From: Cryptomeria japonica
Taxonomy: Eukaryota > Streptophyta > Pinopsida > Cupressales > Cupressaceae
DNA: 64,000 bases
Assembly (NCBI RefSeq): GCF_030272615.1
Contig: NC_081409.1
Coordinates: 530,200,291 to 530,264,290 of the forward strand
Reading direction: 5' to 3'
The notes beneath the pieces were generated by a model, which was not told where the DNA came from, did not search any database, and saw only the letters and a list, made by a program, of their open reading frames with translations. Position 1 is the stretch's first letter. Every line of letters begins with the position of its first letter. The translations under genes and the position numbers were made by a program. Positions 1-11,364 of the stretch are shown one piece after another.

Positions 1-623
1 ATAATATTAATTGAAGAAAAAATATAATACCTAAAGCTAAACACTTCAAATTAATATTATATTTTTTAGGAAAATTAAAATAAATTGTAACTAAAATGGA
101 TTTCGTAAAAATATCAAACAAAATCATGAGGCTTCAAGATTTTCAATACCGCCATATAATGATATAGACAATTCATAGGCATGATCCAATCAATGTAATG
201 TTCTTGCAAGAGAAAATTATTAATATCCAAATGCACTCATTTTGATAAAAATTCTAAAAATGTACTTTAAATTCAAGAAAAGAGCATTTGAGTTAGCTTT
301 ATAAAACATATCAAATGACACCATTTGAATCTAAAATTTGAAATGAAGGTACTTGGATATACATGAAATGCAAAAGAATAATTAATTTGACATAATAATG
401 TTTAGATGTAAAGAAATTATGATTCGAAAAGGTGTACCTAAAATGATTCCACATACATACCTGGAAAATCAACCACTTGACGTATGCATCGGAATAGGTT
501 TTCAAGAGCTTGAAATGGAAAAGTATACCTGAACATAGTTGTCTCACATGATTTCTCCAATGAACTCGCTGTCTTGCATGAGATTTGGAACTCTAAATTT
601 TTTAAAATTTAGGGTTCCATCAA
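1..623. other. Unassigned AT-rich sequence left of copia-1
   Basis: No domain, LTR terminus or tandem repeat is recognisable here. The longest open stretch (78 codons, minus strand, 311-547) has no known motif. The 3' LTR of copia-1 stops matching its partner at about 624, so this is either a later insertion or the product of a deletion. It does not resemble the gypsy-1 pol sequence that would be expected if copia-1 were a simple insertion. Confidence 0.5.
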
Positions 624-1159
624 ACACAACAAAAACCTAATTCTCATAGAGATTACAACAAGTCTTTTCAAGTATGACCGTTAGATTACATAAAAATCTC
701 TACACATCATTCAAGAAAGCCTTGAATGCTCCTTGATCACCGCTTCATCAAACTTAGTAACTCATCATGCACTTTGTATTATATGCAGTATACTTGGTCA
801 TTCCCAAGACAAAATACTATTACCTCAATGTGCCAAAATCACTTTGAAACTCTCTTCATACAATATGCATACGTGTCATAATCATGACCGCTCATCATCA
901 AATCATAAACCAATATGACCAATTCACCAAACTTAATCGGTTAGGGTTTATCAAAACAACAGGTAGGGTTTACCGGTTCAACTCTCCAATACTTAGCAAT
1001 ACCAGTTCACTCCACAAACTAAGCTACCTATTACGGTTTTCTTTCACTAGCTCTTCCTACCGGTTACAAAACAACATTACAACAACATCATTATGGGTTA
1101 ATTGACATCAATGGCAATATAAAAAAATCATTTATGCAATCTTCATGCAAATGCCAACA
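624..1159 (-). repeat. Truncated 3' LTR of copia-1
   Basis: This segment aligns with 6530-7039 of the 5' LTR, with many substitutions and small indels. Both end on the plus strand in the same terminus, CAAATGCCAACA (the complement of a 5'-TGTTGG start). About 830 bp at the U5 side of the LTR are missing. The high divergence between the two LTRs implies an old insertion. Confidence 0.85.
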
Positions 1160-1171
1160 ATCTCCCCCTTT
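1160..1171 (-). other. Polypurine tract of copia-1
   Basis: Directly outside the LTR terminus the minus strand reads AAAGGGGGAGAT and then TGTTGG. This is the plus-strand priming site expected immediately upstream of a 3' LTR. Confidence 0.85.
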
Positions 1172-1519
1172 GGCATTGATGGCAATACAAATATCAATAC
1201 CATTGATTGTTGTGATTGTGAATAGGAATCATGGTTTACATTTTACCATGTACCCTCCTTGTCTTCATCTTGTCGTCAGTTTGTCTTCAGTTACCTGCTA
1301 GTTGTACATCATACAATTCTACTCACAATAATCACAAAGTTCTTTTGTCCCTTTGAAAACAATGCCAAATAGAAAGTAAAACATGCAATGTAAAACTTCA
1401 CTGTGCAGCATCAACAACCTGCAACTTGATGCTCCCCCTATGGAATAACTCCACTTCTACACCAATCTTGCTATAAAATTTTACAAGTAGCTCCGGGACT
1501 GATGTAATCTACATCATGC

Positions 1520-3106
1520 TCAATTTACCTCATGAAGGGGTACAACCCCTAGCTGACTTCTAAGATACTCAAAAGTAGTCTTAGGTAGAGGTTTAGTAAA
1601 TATATCTACAAGCTTCTCCTTGGTAGAAACATGATCTAAGATCACATCTTTACTCTGTACTTTTTCCCTCAAGAAATGATACTTCAATTCAATGTGCTTG
1701 GTTCGTGCATGCAAGACAGGGTTCTTTGAAATATTTATGGCACTGGTATTGTCACATAAGATCTTTACAGGTTCTGTAAACTTCATCTTAAAACCTTCCA
1801 AAATGTGCCTCATCCAGATACCCTGGATACAATTCATATAACTTGCAACATACTCAGCTTCAACAATAGACTGTGAAATACAACTCTGCTTCTTACTACT
1901 CCATGAAACAAGTCTTCCTCCAAGAAAGAATGCTCCATAGGTTGTTCTTTTCTAGTCATCAACATTACCTACCCAGTCTGCATCTGTGTACACATTCAAA
2001 TCAAAGTTTCCTTTATATGGATACCATAATCCATAGTCAACACTACCTTTCAAATATCTAAAAATCCTCTTGGTTGCTATCAAATGTGTTTCCTTCTGAT
2101 TCTTTTGAAATCTTGCAGCTATACCAACTGTATGAGCTATATCTGGTCTGTTGTGAACAACATAGTGCAATTTTCCAATCATTGACCTGTACTCTTTCCC
2201 ATCAACAGATGTGGCCTCATATTCCTTAGATAACTTACAACCTATAACCACTGGTCTCCCAACTGGTTTACAATCACTCATACCAAATGTCTTTAATACC
2301 TCCTTCACATACTTAGATTGTGTGATGAAAATACCACTCTTCATTTGTTGTATTTGTAAACCTATGAAATTTTTATCTCTCGCACTAGAGACATTTCAAA
2401 CTCACTTTTCATTTCATTTACAAATTCATTGCTTATGTCATCATTTCCTCCAAATATGATATCATCCTACAAACACTTCACTAATCAGTATTTTATCTCC
2501 TTCAGATTTGAGATATATGTTGTTGGCTTCACTAGTTCTCTGAAATCCTATCTTCATCAAAGGTGAATGAAGCCTTTCATACCATGCTCTCGGTGCTTTC
2601 TTTAATCCATATAGTTCCTTGTGCAACTTACATACCATGTCCTTCTTGTCAATTAAAGCATAACCATCTGACTACTCAATGTATACTTCTTCTTCCAGTA
2701 TTCCATTCAAAAATACAGATTTCACATCCATCTAATATACTATGAATCCTTTATGAGCTACAAAAGCCAGTAAAATTTTGACACCTTCCAATCTGGCCAC
2801 TGGTGCAAAAGTCTCACCATAATCTTCTCCTTCTTCTTGTGCATAATATTTGCAAACCAATCTAGCTTTGTTGTGAACTACAACACTGTCTTCATTCAAT
2901 TTGTTCCTAAAAACCCACTTAGTGCCTATCACATTTTTATTTACTGGTCGGGGTACTAGAGTCCTTGTGTTGTTATTATCAATTTGTTCAAGCTCCTCCT
3001 CCATAGATTTAACCCAATGATCATCAGCAAATGCTTCCTTAGTAGTTCTAGTCAAAATAGTGGAGATCATGCAAGAACACTCTCTGATTCTTCTTCTGGT
3101 TAGCAC
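1520..3106 (-). pseudogene. copia-1 reverse transcriptase and RNase H remnant
   Basis: The minus-strand frames encode the copia RT start ([29 protein letters not shown]), the thumb region (RSMIGKLHYVV, RPDIAHTVG) and RNase H motifs (YTDADWVG, LCDNTSAI, TKHIELKYHFLRE, DIFTKPLP). Together these are RVT_2 followed by the copia RNase H. At the catalytic YVDD site (about 2440-2470) the frame is broken: the DDIIFGGND codons survive, but a base change upstream puts a stop before them. Another stop follows ADWVGNVDD. The product would have copied the element RNA into DNA inside virus-like particles. It is certainly nonfunctional now. Confidence 0.9.
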
Positions 3107-4606
3107 TCCAGCATCCTTATCTCCAATAATCTACTTAGGATTGTGATTGAGTCTCACATACCTCGGAATAACATGATCATTATCTTCAGGTTCATATTCA
3201 TTATCATCACCTTCTTCGGAATCTACCTATTCTGATTGAACTGGTGCATCAGTGTTCTCTTTACCGATTTCAGGTCTCACAGGTTCTGGTTCCAAAAACA
3301 AAATGCAAGGATCTTCATCCTTTTTCTCCACACTAGTTTCCCCTAAGACTTCAGGATACTCATCCACTTGAACATCATCACTCTCTATGATTTTCTGTGT
3401 CTGGTTGTTAAAACACTTGTAGGCCTTACTCTTGGTGGAATAACCAAGAAATATAGCTTCATCACTTTTAGCCTCAAATTTGCTAATATAGTCACCTCTC
3501 TTAATAAAACATTTGCTACCAAATATCTTGAAATAAACAGCATTAGGTGATCTACCATACTAGTATTCATAAGGAGTCTTGTCCTTACCTCTTTTTACCA
3601 AAATCCTGTTCATTGTGTAGACAGTTGTGTTGACAACTTCTCTCCAAAATGTTTTCGCTATACCTCCTTGTATCAACATCGTCCTAGCAGCTTCAACAAC
3701 TGACCGGTTGTTTCTCTCTACAATACCATTATTTTGTGGTGTCCTTAGTGCAAAAAGTTGTCATTTGATACCATTCTCTTCACAATATCTAGGGAATTCC
3801 TCAGAAGTAAATTCACTGCCTTGATCTATCCTTAGACACTTTATCTTCTTTCCACTCTCCTTTTCAGCTAAGGCCCTGAATGCCTTGAACTTACCAAATG
3901 CTTTTGTTTTATCCTTCAAGAATGTGACCCACATCATCCTTGAGCAATTATCAATGAAGATCATGAAATATCTATCACCTTGAATACTTTTAGTCCTTAT
4001 TGGTCCCCATAGGTCTGTATGAACCAAATCTAACAGATGCTCTGCTGAAAAAGACTTGCTCTTGAAAGTTGAGGCTGTCATCTTTCCTAATTGACATTCC
4101 TTACAAAGAGCATTAACTGGTTTATCAAATTGAGGCAAACCTCTCACTATCTTTGACTTACTCACTTTAACAATGTTATCAAAATTCAAATGACAAAATC
4201 TCCTATGCCAAAGCCAACTTTCATCTACTTTAGCAATTAAACAGTTGTTGACTTTAGGATTCAGGTGAAACAGGTTACCTTTAGTCTGATTGCCAGTTGC
4301 AATCAGTTCACCTTTGCTCCCATAGATTTTACACATGCCATTTTTAAAATCCAATGGATATCCTTTGTCATTGAGTTGGGAAACACTCAATAGATTATGC
4401 TTAAGACCTTCAACCCAGTAGAGATCATCTGCACTACTCTTTCCATTAAGGGAAATAGTTCCCTTATCTTTAACCATGCAGGGTGAGTCATTACCAAATC
4501 TTACAACTCCACCATCAAATTCCTTCAAAGAAAGAAATTTTCTTCGGTCACTGGTCATGTGATGTGAACAACCACTATCAATGATCCAATCATCAGAACT
4601 ATCCAT
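3107..4606 (-). pseudogene. copia-1 protease and integrase remnant
   Basis: A 281-codon open stretch (4606-3761) starts with the aspartic protease site DSGCSHHM (residues 10-17). The integrase zinc-binding region follows (H134, H139, C168, C171 in WHRRFCHLN and CKECQLGK), then the integrase core with HTDLWGP (D198) and the degenerate second acidic motif RIDQGSEF (D261). After a stop at 3761 the same gene continues with NNGIVERNNRS, which carries the catalytic glutamate, and on to a C-terminal region reading FLGYSTKSKAYKC in another frame. The protein cleaved the polyprotein and integrated cDNA; the copy is dead. Confidence 0.9.
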
Positions 4607-5625
4607 TCATGAAACTAAAGCTTTTTGATCAGATGTTTCTTCTTTAATGGCTACAAACACAATGTCTTCATTAGCATCACCATCAGATTCCTCATCAGTG
4701 ATACCACTGTCAACTACAATAAGACAATCTCTCTTTCCTTTTCCCTTGTACTTCTTGAACTTGTCTCGCTTATGCTCATTATCATCATTAGGATAGTTAG
4801 CATCTATGTAATCTTGTTGCATGCAAAACATTTCAAAGGTAATTTACCTTTAGATTTTCTGGTACCTCTGAGCAACCACTTGGCCAGCAAAACTTCAAGC
4901 TCAACTAAACTGTCTTCATCATCAACTTCTCTGTTGGATCTAGATTCATAACTATGACTGACATCTCTACTTTTTCTCATGGATGGGTTAAAAAAATAAG
5001 CTCTAAATGTTGATTCAGATTTCTGAATACTACCATCATAACCATTTAACTCAAAAGGAGTAAGCTAACCAATGATGGAGTCAAGGGTTACCTTGGTTTT
5101 GTCAATAGATTTCAACTCTTGAATGACTGCAACTCGGATAGCATATACCGATAGCAGGGCTCTCAATACCTTACTAACTACTATGGCATCATCCATTTTA
5201 CCACCAGCACTCTTAATCTCACCAACTATCTCTTTTATCCTTTGACCATACTATTGGATATTCTCACCTTCAACCATCCGCATGTCATCAAACTTCCCTC
5301 TTAGACTCTCTTCCTTGCCAATATTCACATGTTCATCACTGCTATAAATCTCTTCAAGTTTCTTCCATACCTCATGTGTAGTCTCCAGACCATGAACATC
5401 AACATATTCAGCATCAAATAAAGAACTGATAATAGCCTCCAGTGATTGATTGTTTTCTTGTTGCTCTTTCTTATGATCATCAGTCATAATCCTAGTAGGT
5501 GCAACATATTGAGTATTAACATGTTCCCAGTATTGATTTCCAAGACTCTTGATATAAATTTTCATTATGTCACTCCATATCCTATAGTTCTCTCTATTAA
5601 ACTTCAGACCTTCCTTCTTCATCAT
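4607..5625 (-). pseudogene. copia-1 gag remnant
   Basis: The first 124 codons after the primer-binding site match a copia Gag N-terminus: NRENYRIWSDIMKIYIKSLG, EVWKKLEEIY and a LRGKFDDMRM segment. A stop at about 5251 is followed by continuing gag similarity to about 4830, including KCFACNKI, the start of a CCHC zinc knuckle whose second half is lost. An acidic linker then leads into the protease. Gag would package the element RNA. The start is the ATG at 5625, about 55 bp past the primer-binding site. Confidence 0.85.
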
Positions 5626-5680
5626 GATCTACAAGATCTTTACCTCAAGCTATTAGCTTAGACCTTAAAGAACATGATAA

Positions 5681-5694
5681 GATCTCATACCAAT
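5681..5694 (-). other. Primer-binding site of copia-1
   Basis: The minus strand reads ATTGGTATGAGATC immediately after the LTR end CATACCATCA. Copia elements usually prime from initiator tRNA-Met at TGGTATCAGAGC; this copy shows that site with changes. Confidence 0.75.
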
Positions 5695-7039
5695 TGATGG
5701 TATGATGAAAGAAAAAGGATCCAATCAACTACTGAGAGGGGGGTTGAATCAATAGATAGAAAAACTGATGAAACTTCACCAATCTCAAAATAAATCTCTC
5801 AAAGTAAACTTAGAACTATCAATGCAATATATCTGTCAAGATAAAAACTGTCAAGCTAATGTGGTTGACTGTTACAACAAATAACAGTAGTCAACATGTA
5901 ACTTACAAACATCCAAATACTTTTACTGATATAAGTAAAACTTTATATCATATTGCTATCAGTTATCATGACTTATCAAAGTGGAATAAGTAGTTAAGCA
6001 AATCAACCATATTAAAACATAACCACATAAAACATTCACCACTTGACACAATATTTTTGACGTCGAAACCCAAATGGGAAAAACCACAGTGAGATGAGAA
6101 TCACAAGATAACTATCTGAACTCTTCTGAAGTTCGCCCTATTAGGAGCCAAGGTTGTTAAGAACTGATCCTGTTAGGAACCACCTGATTAAGGGATTGTC
6201 TATAATGCCTTGTTAGAAGCAATACCCTGTGATGTTAAAGCATTTAGAATCCAAGCTAATGGATCACCTTGTTAGAGGATTTGAATAACACCAAGCTTGT
6301 TAGAGCTTACCTGGTTAGGGGATTTAACTACTATAATTATTAGAAAACAATAGGAGTTGATCTATTTGAATAGAACTTCACTTTCTTGTTTAGATCCTTT
6401 TCATGCTCCTATCTGAATTTACTCAAACTACAGATACATCATCCGATTCGGCAACCACACACTCAATTCAACTTTTCCAACACACTTCAACTAAACAACT
6501 CATCAACCTTATAAACAAATCAACTAGGTCGGTAACACAACAAAAACCTAATTATCATAGAGATTACAAACAAGTCGGTTCAAGTATGTCCATTGGATTA
6601 CATAACAATCTCTACACATCATTCAAGAAAGCCTTGACCGCTCCTTGATCACCGCTTCATCGAACTTAGTAACTCATCACGCACTTTGTATTATATGTAG
6701 TATACTTGGGAATTTCTAAGACAAAAAACCATTACCTCAATGCGCCAAAATCACTTTGAAACTCTCTTCATACAATATGCATATGTGTCATAATCATTAC
6801 CACTCATCATCAGATCATAAACCAATATAACCAATTCACCAAACTTAATCGGTTAGGGTTTATCAAAACAACAAGTAGGGTTTACCGGTTCACTCTACAA
6901 ACTAACCTACTTGTTATGGTTTCCTTTCACTAACTCTTCCTACTGGTTACAAAATAACATTTCAACATGATTACTAGTTAATTGACATCAATGACAATAT
7001 AACAAATTAATCTATGCAATCTTCATGCAAATGCCAACA
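5695..7039 (-). repeat. 5' LTR of copia-1 (1,345 bp)
   Basis: Bounded by TGTTGGCATTTGC (minus strand, from 7039) and CATACCATCA at 5695, next to the primer-binding site. It contains the plant copia LTR motif with a G-run (TGAGAGGGGGGTTGAATCA at about 5736), a CCCAAATGGGAAAAACCAC box at about 6067, and a run of degenerate CCTNTTAGGA-type motifs at about 6135-6320. These features are shared with the solo LTR at 8147-9585. Confidence 0.85.
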
Positions 7040-8146
7040 CATGCCTTGTTCAAATCTCTGAAATTGGTGTAAACTCTTATGCTTTTATCTAGCTTTGACA
7101 CTAGCACAATGCTTGAAACCCATTTTGGATAGGCAATAAGTCTTATAAAACCCACATCCAATAGTTTCTTTAGCTCAGCTCTTACAAGGAGAGCGATGTG
7201 TGGATGCATCTTTTTTAGTTTTTGTTTAACTAGTTTTTCTTTAAGATCCACATTGAGATGATGCATGATAAGATCTGGATCAAGTCCTGGCATGTCTGCA
7301 TAGGACCAAGCAAAATTTATTTGCCTTTGTTTGAAGAATTCTATGTTTTATTTCCTCTCTTCATCTGATAATGATGCAATTGGATGAAGTATCTTGGGAT
7401 CCTTTGGTGTACCAACGTTTATTACTTATGTTAACTCTATTAGAATAGCAGATCTGTCCTGAAAATATGCAAGGGGGATATCAAATTTTCCATCTTCTGG
7501 TGCCTCAATGAGGTTTTCATAGTTAGATACATCCTTTATTTTTCCTCTTGATTGATCTAGTGTTAACATGAAATGGTTTTCAACACTAGGTCTTTTTCCT
7601 TGTTTTATTTCAATTTTGTGACTGGAAAGTTTGGCATTCTCTCGACTATAAGAAATGTTACTTGATTTCGTGATGGAAGATATCTTAGGTGTTATGGGTT
7701 CGACAACATTAAAATATACAGCTAAGTCATGGTCATTGGAAAGGACATCCAATTCAGGGTTTTCTAGGTTATCCCAATCAATTAGTTATGGATGAAGAAG
7801 GGGTAAGTCATAGTCATCATCATTGTTAGGTACTTCAAGGTTCATGACATAATAGTCATTTTGACATAGAGTAGGTAATGTCATAGATAGAATGCTCTTG
7901 AGGATAGTCTCTCCCAAGTGTTCTCCAATCAGTTCTAACAAAATTAGTATTGGTATTTTGTGGTTCACACTCAAGTGACTCTTCATCTGATGTTTGTCCC
8001 TCAAACGAATGGATTTTATCAACACATACATCTTTAATACTGCAAGTTCCTTCTTGATTAATTTCAATAGATTAATTTGTATTTTGAAATTGACATACTT
8101 GTGTACATGACATAGAGGATTCTTTTGCTATCTTCTATCTTCTCTC
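7040..8146 (-). pseudogene. gypsy-1 linker and RT N-terminus
   Basis: The segment 7293-7040 encodes the start of the gypsy RT: HHLNVDLKEKLVKQKLKK, then AELKKLLDVGFIR, then VSKLDKSIRVYTNFRDLNKAC. The gene is cut there by copia-1, before the catalytic YxDD, so no catalytic centre is present. 8067-7426 carries the acidic protease-RT linker in two or three frames and has no further recognisable domain. The 5' side of this block abuts the solo LTR at 8147. Confidence 0.85.
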
Positions 8147-9585
8147 TGTTGGCATTATGTGAACCAGTATGTGGACATAATGACATTGTATGTTGTCATT
8201 GATGTCAATATGTTGAAGAGGTATGAACTGGCATATGTGAGAACTGGTATAACTCTATGAACCGGCATTTGTGCCAAAGTGAAGCAGTGTGCTTGTTCAA
8301 GGTGAACCGGCATATGGTTATGGGAACCGGAACATCAAAGCGCCGTATGACTACCGGTTGGTAGTCTCAACTTCAGGGTTTCCAGCTGAAGTGCTTCAAG
8401 TCTGTATGGCTCAACCGGTGATCTTGCATGAAGAAGTCTATCCCTATCTACCTCAGGAATGTGCGAAGTTTGTAAACGGTGAAAACGCGTGATGGATTAT
8501 CAGCCACCATGAAATCGGTGGATAATGAACGATGGAGAATGTCTTGAGATTTATTCAAGATCTGTTGCATTTAATATAGTATGATCAATGGTCAGGATTG
8601 AACAATTTGAATTCCTTAACCTAACAGGTCTAGGGTTTAGGGTTTATTCTACCGACCTGTCTATTGTCCTATAAGGTTGATGATGTGATTCTTTTAGAGG
8701 TTATTGGCAAAAGTTGTGTGTGAGTATCCAAGAGAAGGGATACGAGATCCTTGCCAGACCAGAGGAGAGAAGTGATACCTACAGAGTATAAGTGCAGAAG
8801 GTGAAGAGGAGCTTAAGCGGATCTGCATTGGCATTGAGTGCTATTACCAGATCATTGTAATACCTATTGATCTCTAACCACTTCAACAGTTGGAAAATCC
8901 CCTAACAGGGTAGCCTTAACCAGCTTGCTGTAAATCCCTTAATAGGGTAACTCAAAGTTATTGAGATCTGGAAAGCTAGAGAGCTCTGGAAATCCTTTAG
9001 CTATTGAGTTCTTGAAATCCTCTAACAAGGTACCCTTAACTGGGTATAGTAGCCATCCCTTAACCGGGTGATCTCTAACAGGATCGATTCCTAGCAGAAC
9101 CTTTTGTAATGTCTTTAACCAGACAACGCTTCTAACAGAGCAGACTTCCAAAGAGTTCAACAACAAGCTTGTGGGTATTCATCCCCATCGTGGTTTTTCC
9201 CAGTTGGGTTTCCACGTGAAAAATATGTGTGTCATATGTGATGCTTTTATCTTGTGATGCTTTGTTATTTCTTGTTAAGCATATGATGGTTCTGTGTTTT
9301 ATGTCTGTCAATAAAACATGTTGAACTAGCTATTGTGAAGATATGATGATAGATTACCTGTTCATGCATAAGGGTGAAATGGTAGTGTAGTTTTGAGTTG
9401 AGTGGAAAACTTAGTGAGTAACTGGTTTATGATTGTTTTAGTTGTTCTGAGTTTTACCGGTTGCACTCTGTTTCAAACCGATGTCACTGTTTGCCAGTCA
9501 CTAAGAGTAATTGCTGTCGAACTGGTTTAGGTCTGTACTGATTCACCCCCCCCCCCCACTCTCAGTACCGGTTTGGTACTATTCA
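8147..9585 (+). repeat. Solo copia-type LTR inside gypsy-1
   Basis: The segment starts TGTTGGCATTATG and ends ACTATTCA, with the LTR signature ATTCACCCCC...CTCTCAGTACCGG near its end and a GTGGTTTTTCCCAGTTGGG box at about 9190. Gypsy-1 coding sequence lies on both sides in the same orientation, and there is no internal copia sequence, so this is a solo LTR left by LTR-LTR recombination. It holds a run of degenerate CCCTAACAGGGT motifs (8895-9130). Flanking pentamers (ctctc and ttcat) do not match, so no target-site duplication is visible. Small open frames inside it are not genes. Confidence 0.75.
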
Positions 9586-10508
9586 TTCATCATTGAGTTA
9601 TCACTCTCAAACTCAGCTTCTTTTGGACTAATAGTCAATCCTGCTTGACTATCTATTAGTTCTTCCATGGTTCTTCCATACCTCGGTATGTCTTGCTCAT
9701 CATTTGATAGAAATCTGATATTTCTTGATACTTGATCAATAAATGTTTGTGTTTCTTGTGGTGTTACATCTTGTTCTTTTTCATCCTCTTTCTTTTGTTG
9801 TGTTGTATATGCTTCTTGTTCTTCATTATTTTCTTCACTTGATATACTAGATGGTAAATATGAACCCCATTCATATTCATTTGAATTTGTCTTTGAACCA
9901 TTGTCTAGTATTACATCACTATACCATACAGGAATATTGTATGGTGCAAATAGTTCTCTAATTTTGGCCATCTCTTCTTTCACTACTAGAATATCTTGCT
10001 CAGATTCAACACTTGTTTGTATTCCTTGAACTTGTTTGGAAGATTCTTCTTCTCTTTTGATTGCAAGTTCTTCCTATTGTTTCTCATATTCTTCTTGTTT
10101 TTGTTTTTTGGCTATTATTTTTTCTGCTTGGTGTAGCTTTTCTTGCCATGGTTCTTCTTTAGGGACTGCTTTCTTTCTCCACTTTGTCTATTGATAATTA
10201 TGTTGCTTTTTATTTGATTTTGGATAGCCAAGTCTTGATTTATCTTCTTTAGATTGTGAGTCAAGACAAAAAGGTTCTAAAATACCTTCTTGTCGCTTAC
10301 TAATTGGTCCTTTTCCTTCATATCCCATTTTTTTCATGATCTAATAGCCATTGCCATATTGCTTTATGGGAATATTGACTTCTGCAGTTGTTTCTATAGT
10401 TTCATTTTCATCTTTGTACAACCAACCAAGAATGTCCTTGTCTTTAGTTTCTTTTGCAAGTGTTCCAGCTCTAACAAATTCTCCATAAAACATTTCTATA
10501 GATTTTTC
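9586..10508 (-). pseudogene. gypsy-1 post-protease acidic linker
   Basis: Mostly open minus-strand frames encode a Glu/Lys/Gln-rich low-complexity protein (for example EMAKIRELFAPYNIPVWYSD and a run rich in EEQ and KKEDEKEQD). This is what lies between protease and RT in long plant gypsy elements. No catalytic motif is present. One long frame runs from 9983 to the solo LTR junction; upstream frames are broken near 10080 and 10190. Confidence 0.6.
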
Positions 10509-11340
10509 TTAGATCCATGGTTGAACATTTGTAGGCTTTCCATATGATTTAGGTGAAAGTGGCAAGCTATGTAAAGAATATTTTCCCATTCCTTCATCAT
10601 TTAATTTGAGCTTTTTCTCAAAGGTTTCCCATAATTTTTCTTGAATTTCTTTGGTGGGATAGACTAATTCTCTATTATGTGGAACTCTTTTATCTTGTGT
10701 TGGCTTCAGATTATTGCAATAATGGCTGGAGTGTGCAATTATAGTGACTTCTTGTCCCTCATGAGGAAACTTTACACATTGGTGATATGTAGAAGGAACT
10801 GTTTGCATCTTGTGAATCCATGGTCTTCCCAGAAGAATGTTATAAGATAGATTCAAATCTAAAACTTGGCATAATGTATTCCTTTTCATAGGTCCTATTT
10901 TGATTGTAACACCACAGTTCCTTTAGAAGAACGTTCTTCTTCATCATAAGCCTTAATGGTTATTTTCTTCTTTGGATCTATTGTATTTTTTAAATATCAC
11001 AAAGCCTTTATTAAACTTAATGCACAAATGTTTAAGCTAGCTCCACCATCTGTGAGTACATGTTTGACACAAGTTTTGTGAATGGTGACTTCACCATGTA
11101 AGGGAGCATTGTGAGGATGTTGCAAGGACGTGTTATCATTTTTAGAAAATGATAAGCAATGAGGGGCTATAAGGTGTCCCACCATGTTTTGGAACTGATC
11201 TACATCCAGGTCTTTTGAAACTGTTGTTTCTGTTAGAGCATTTTCCAAAATTTCCTTATGCATAGGTGAAACTTTGAGGAGCTCTAAAATTGATATTTGA
11301 GCGGGTATTCTTTGCAATTGTTCCACTAAGTTATATTATC
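10509..11340 (-). pseudogene. gypsy-1 aspartic protease remnant
   Basis: The frame 11326-10997 contains the retropepsin active-site motif VLTDGGASLNIC, with GG in place of the usual SG. A second frame from 10889 carries the C-terminal half, SYNILLGRPWIHKM and VKFPHEGQ, which forms the flap and dimer part of the fold in this lineage. A frameshift at about 10900-10997 separates the halves. The enzyme would have cleaved Gag-Pol. Confidence 0.8.
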
Positions 11341-11364
11341 GTGAAGTGGATGTTGATTCATTTG

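Larger units (their letters stand above)
624..7039 (-). mobile_element. copia-1: degraded Ty1/copia LTR retrotransposon
   Basis: In minus-strand order the element has 5' LTR (7039-5695), primer-binding site, gag, protease, integrase, RT, RNase H, polypurine tract and a shortened 3' LTR (1159-624). The protease-integrase-RT-RNase H order is diagnostic of Ty1/copia. Coding frames carry many stops and frameshifts, so the copy is dead. It is joined at 7039 to the gypsy-1 RT gene, just after the codons for the motif FRDLNKAC, which shows that it inserted there. The other side of the gypsy-1 gene is not found left of 624, so the left junction was rearranged later. Confidence 0.9.

Noticed and set aside
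8289-8492. 67-codon frame as a small gene
   Set aside because: Lies wholly in a solo LTR; no supporting feature.
8630-8646. TTTAGGG-type units (also CCCTAAA-like at 55868) as interstitial telomere repeats
   Set aside because: Only two adjoining units in each place, inside LTR sequence; too short to be telomeric.
9551-9563. CTCTC after an A-ended C-run, matching the CTCTC left of the solo LTR, as a target-site duplication
   Set aside because: Comparison with other copia LTRs shows CCCCC...CTCTCAG is an internal LTR motif and the LTR continues to CA at 9585, so the match is coincidental.
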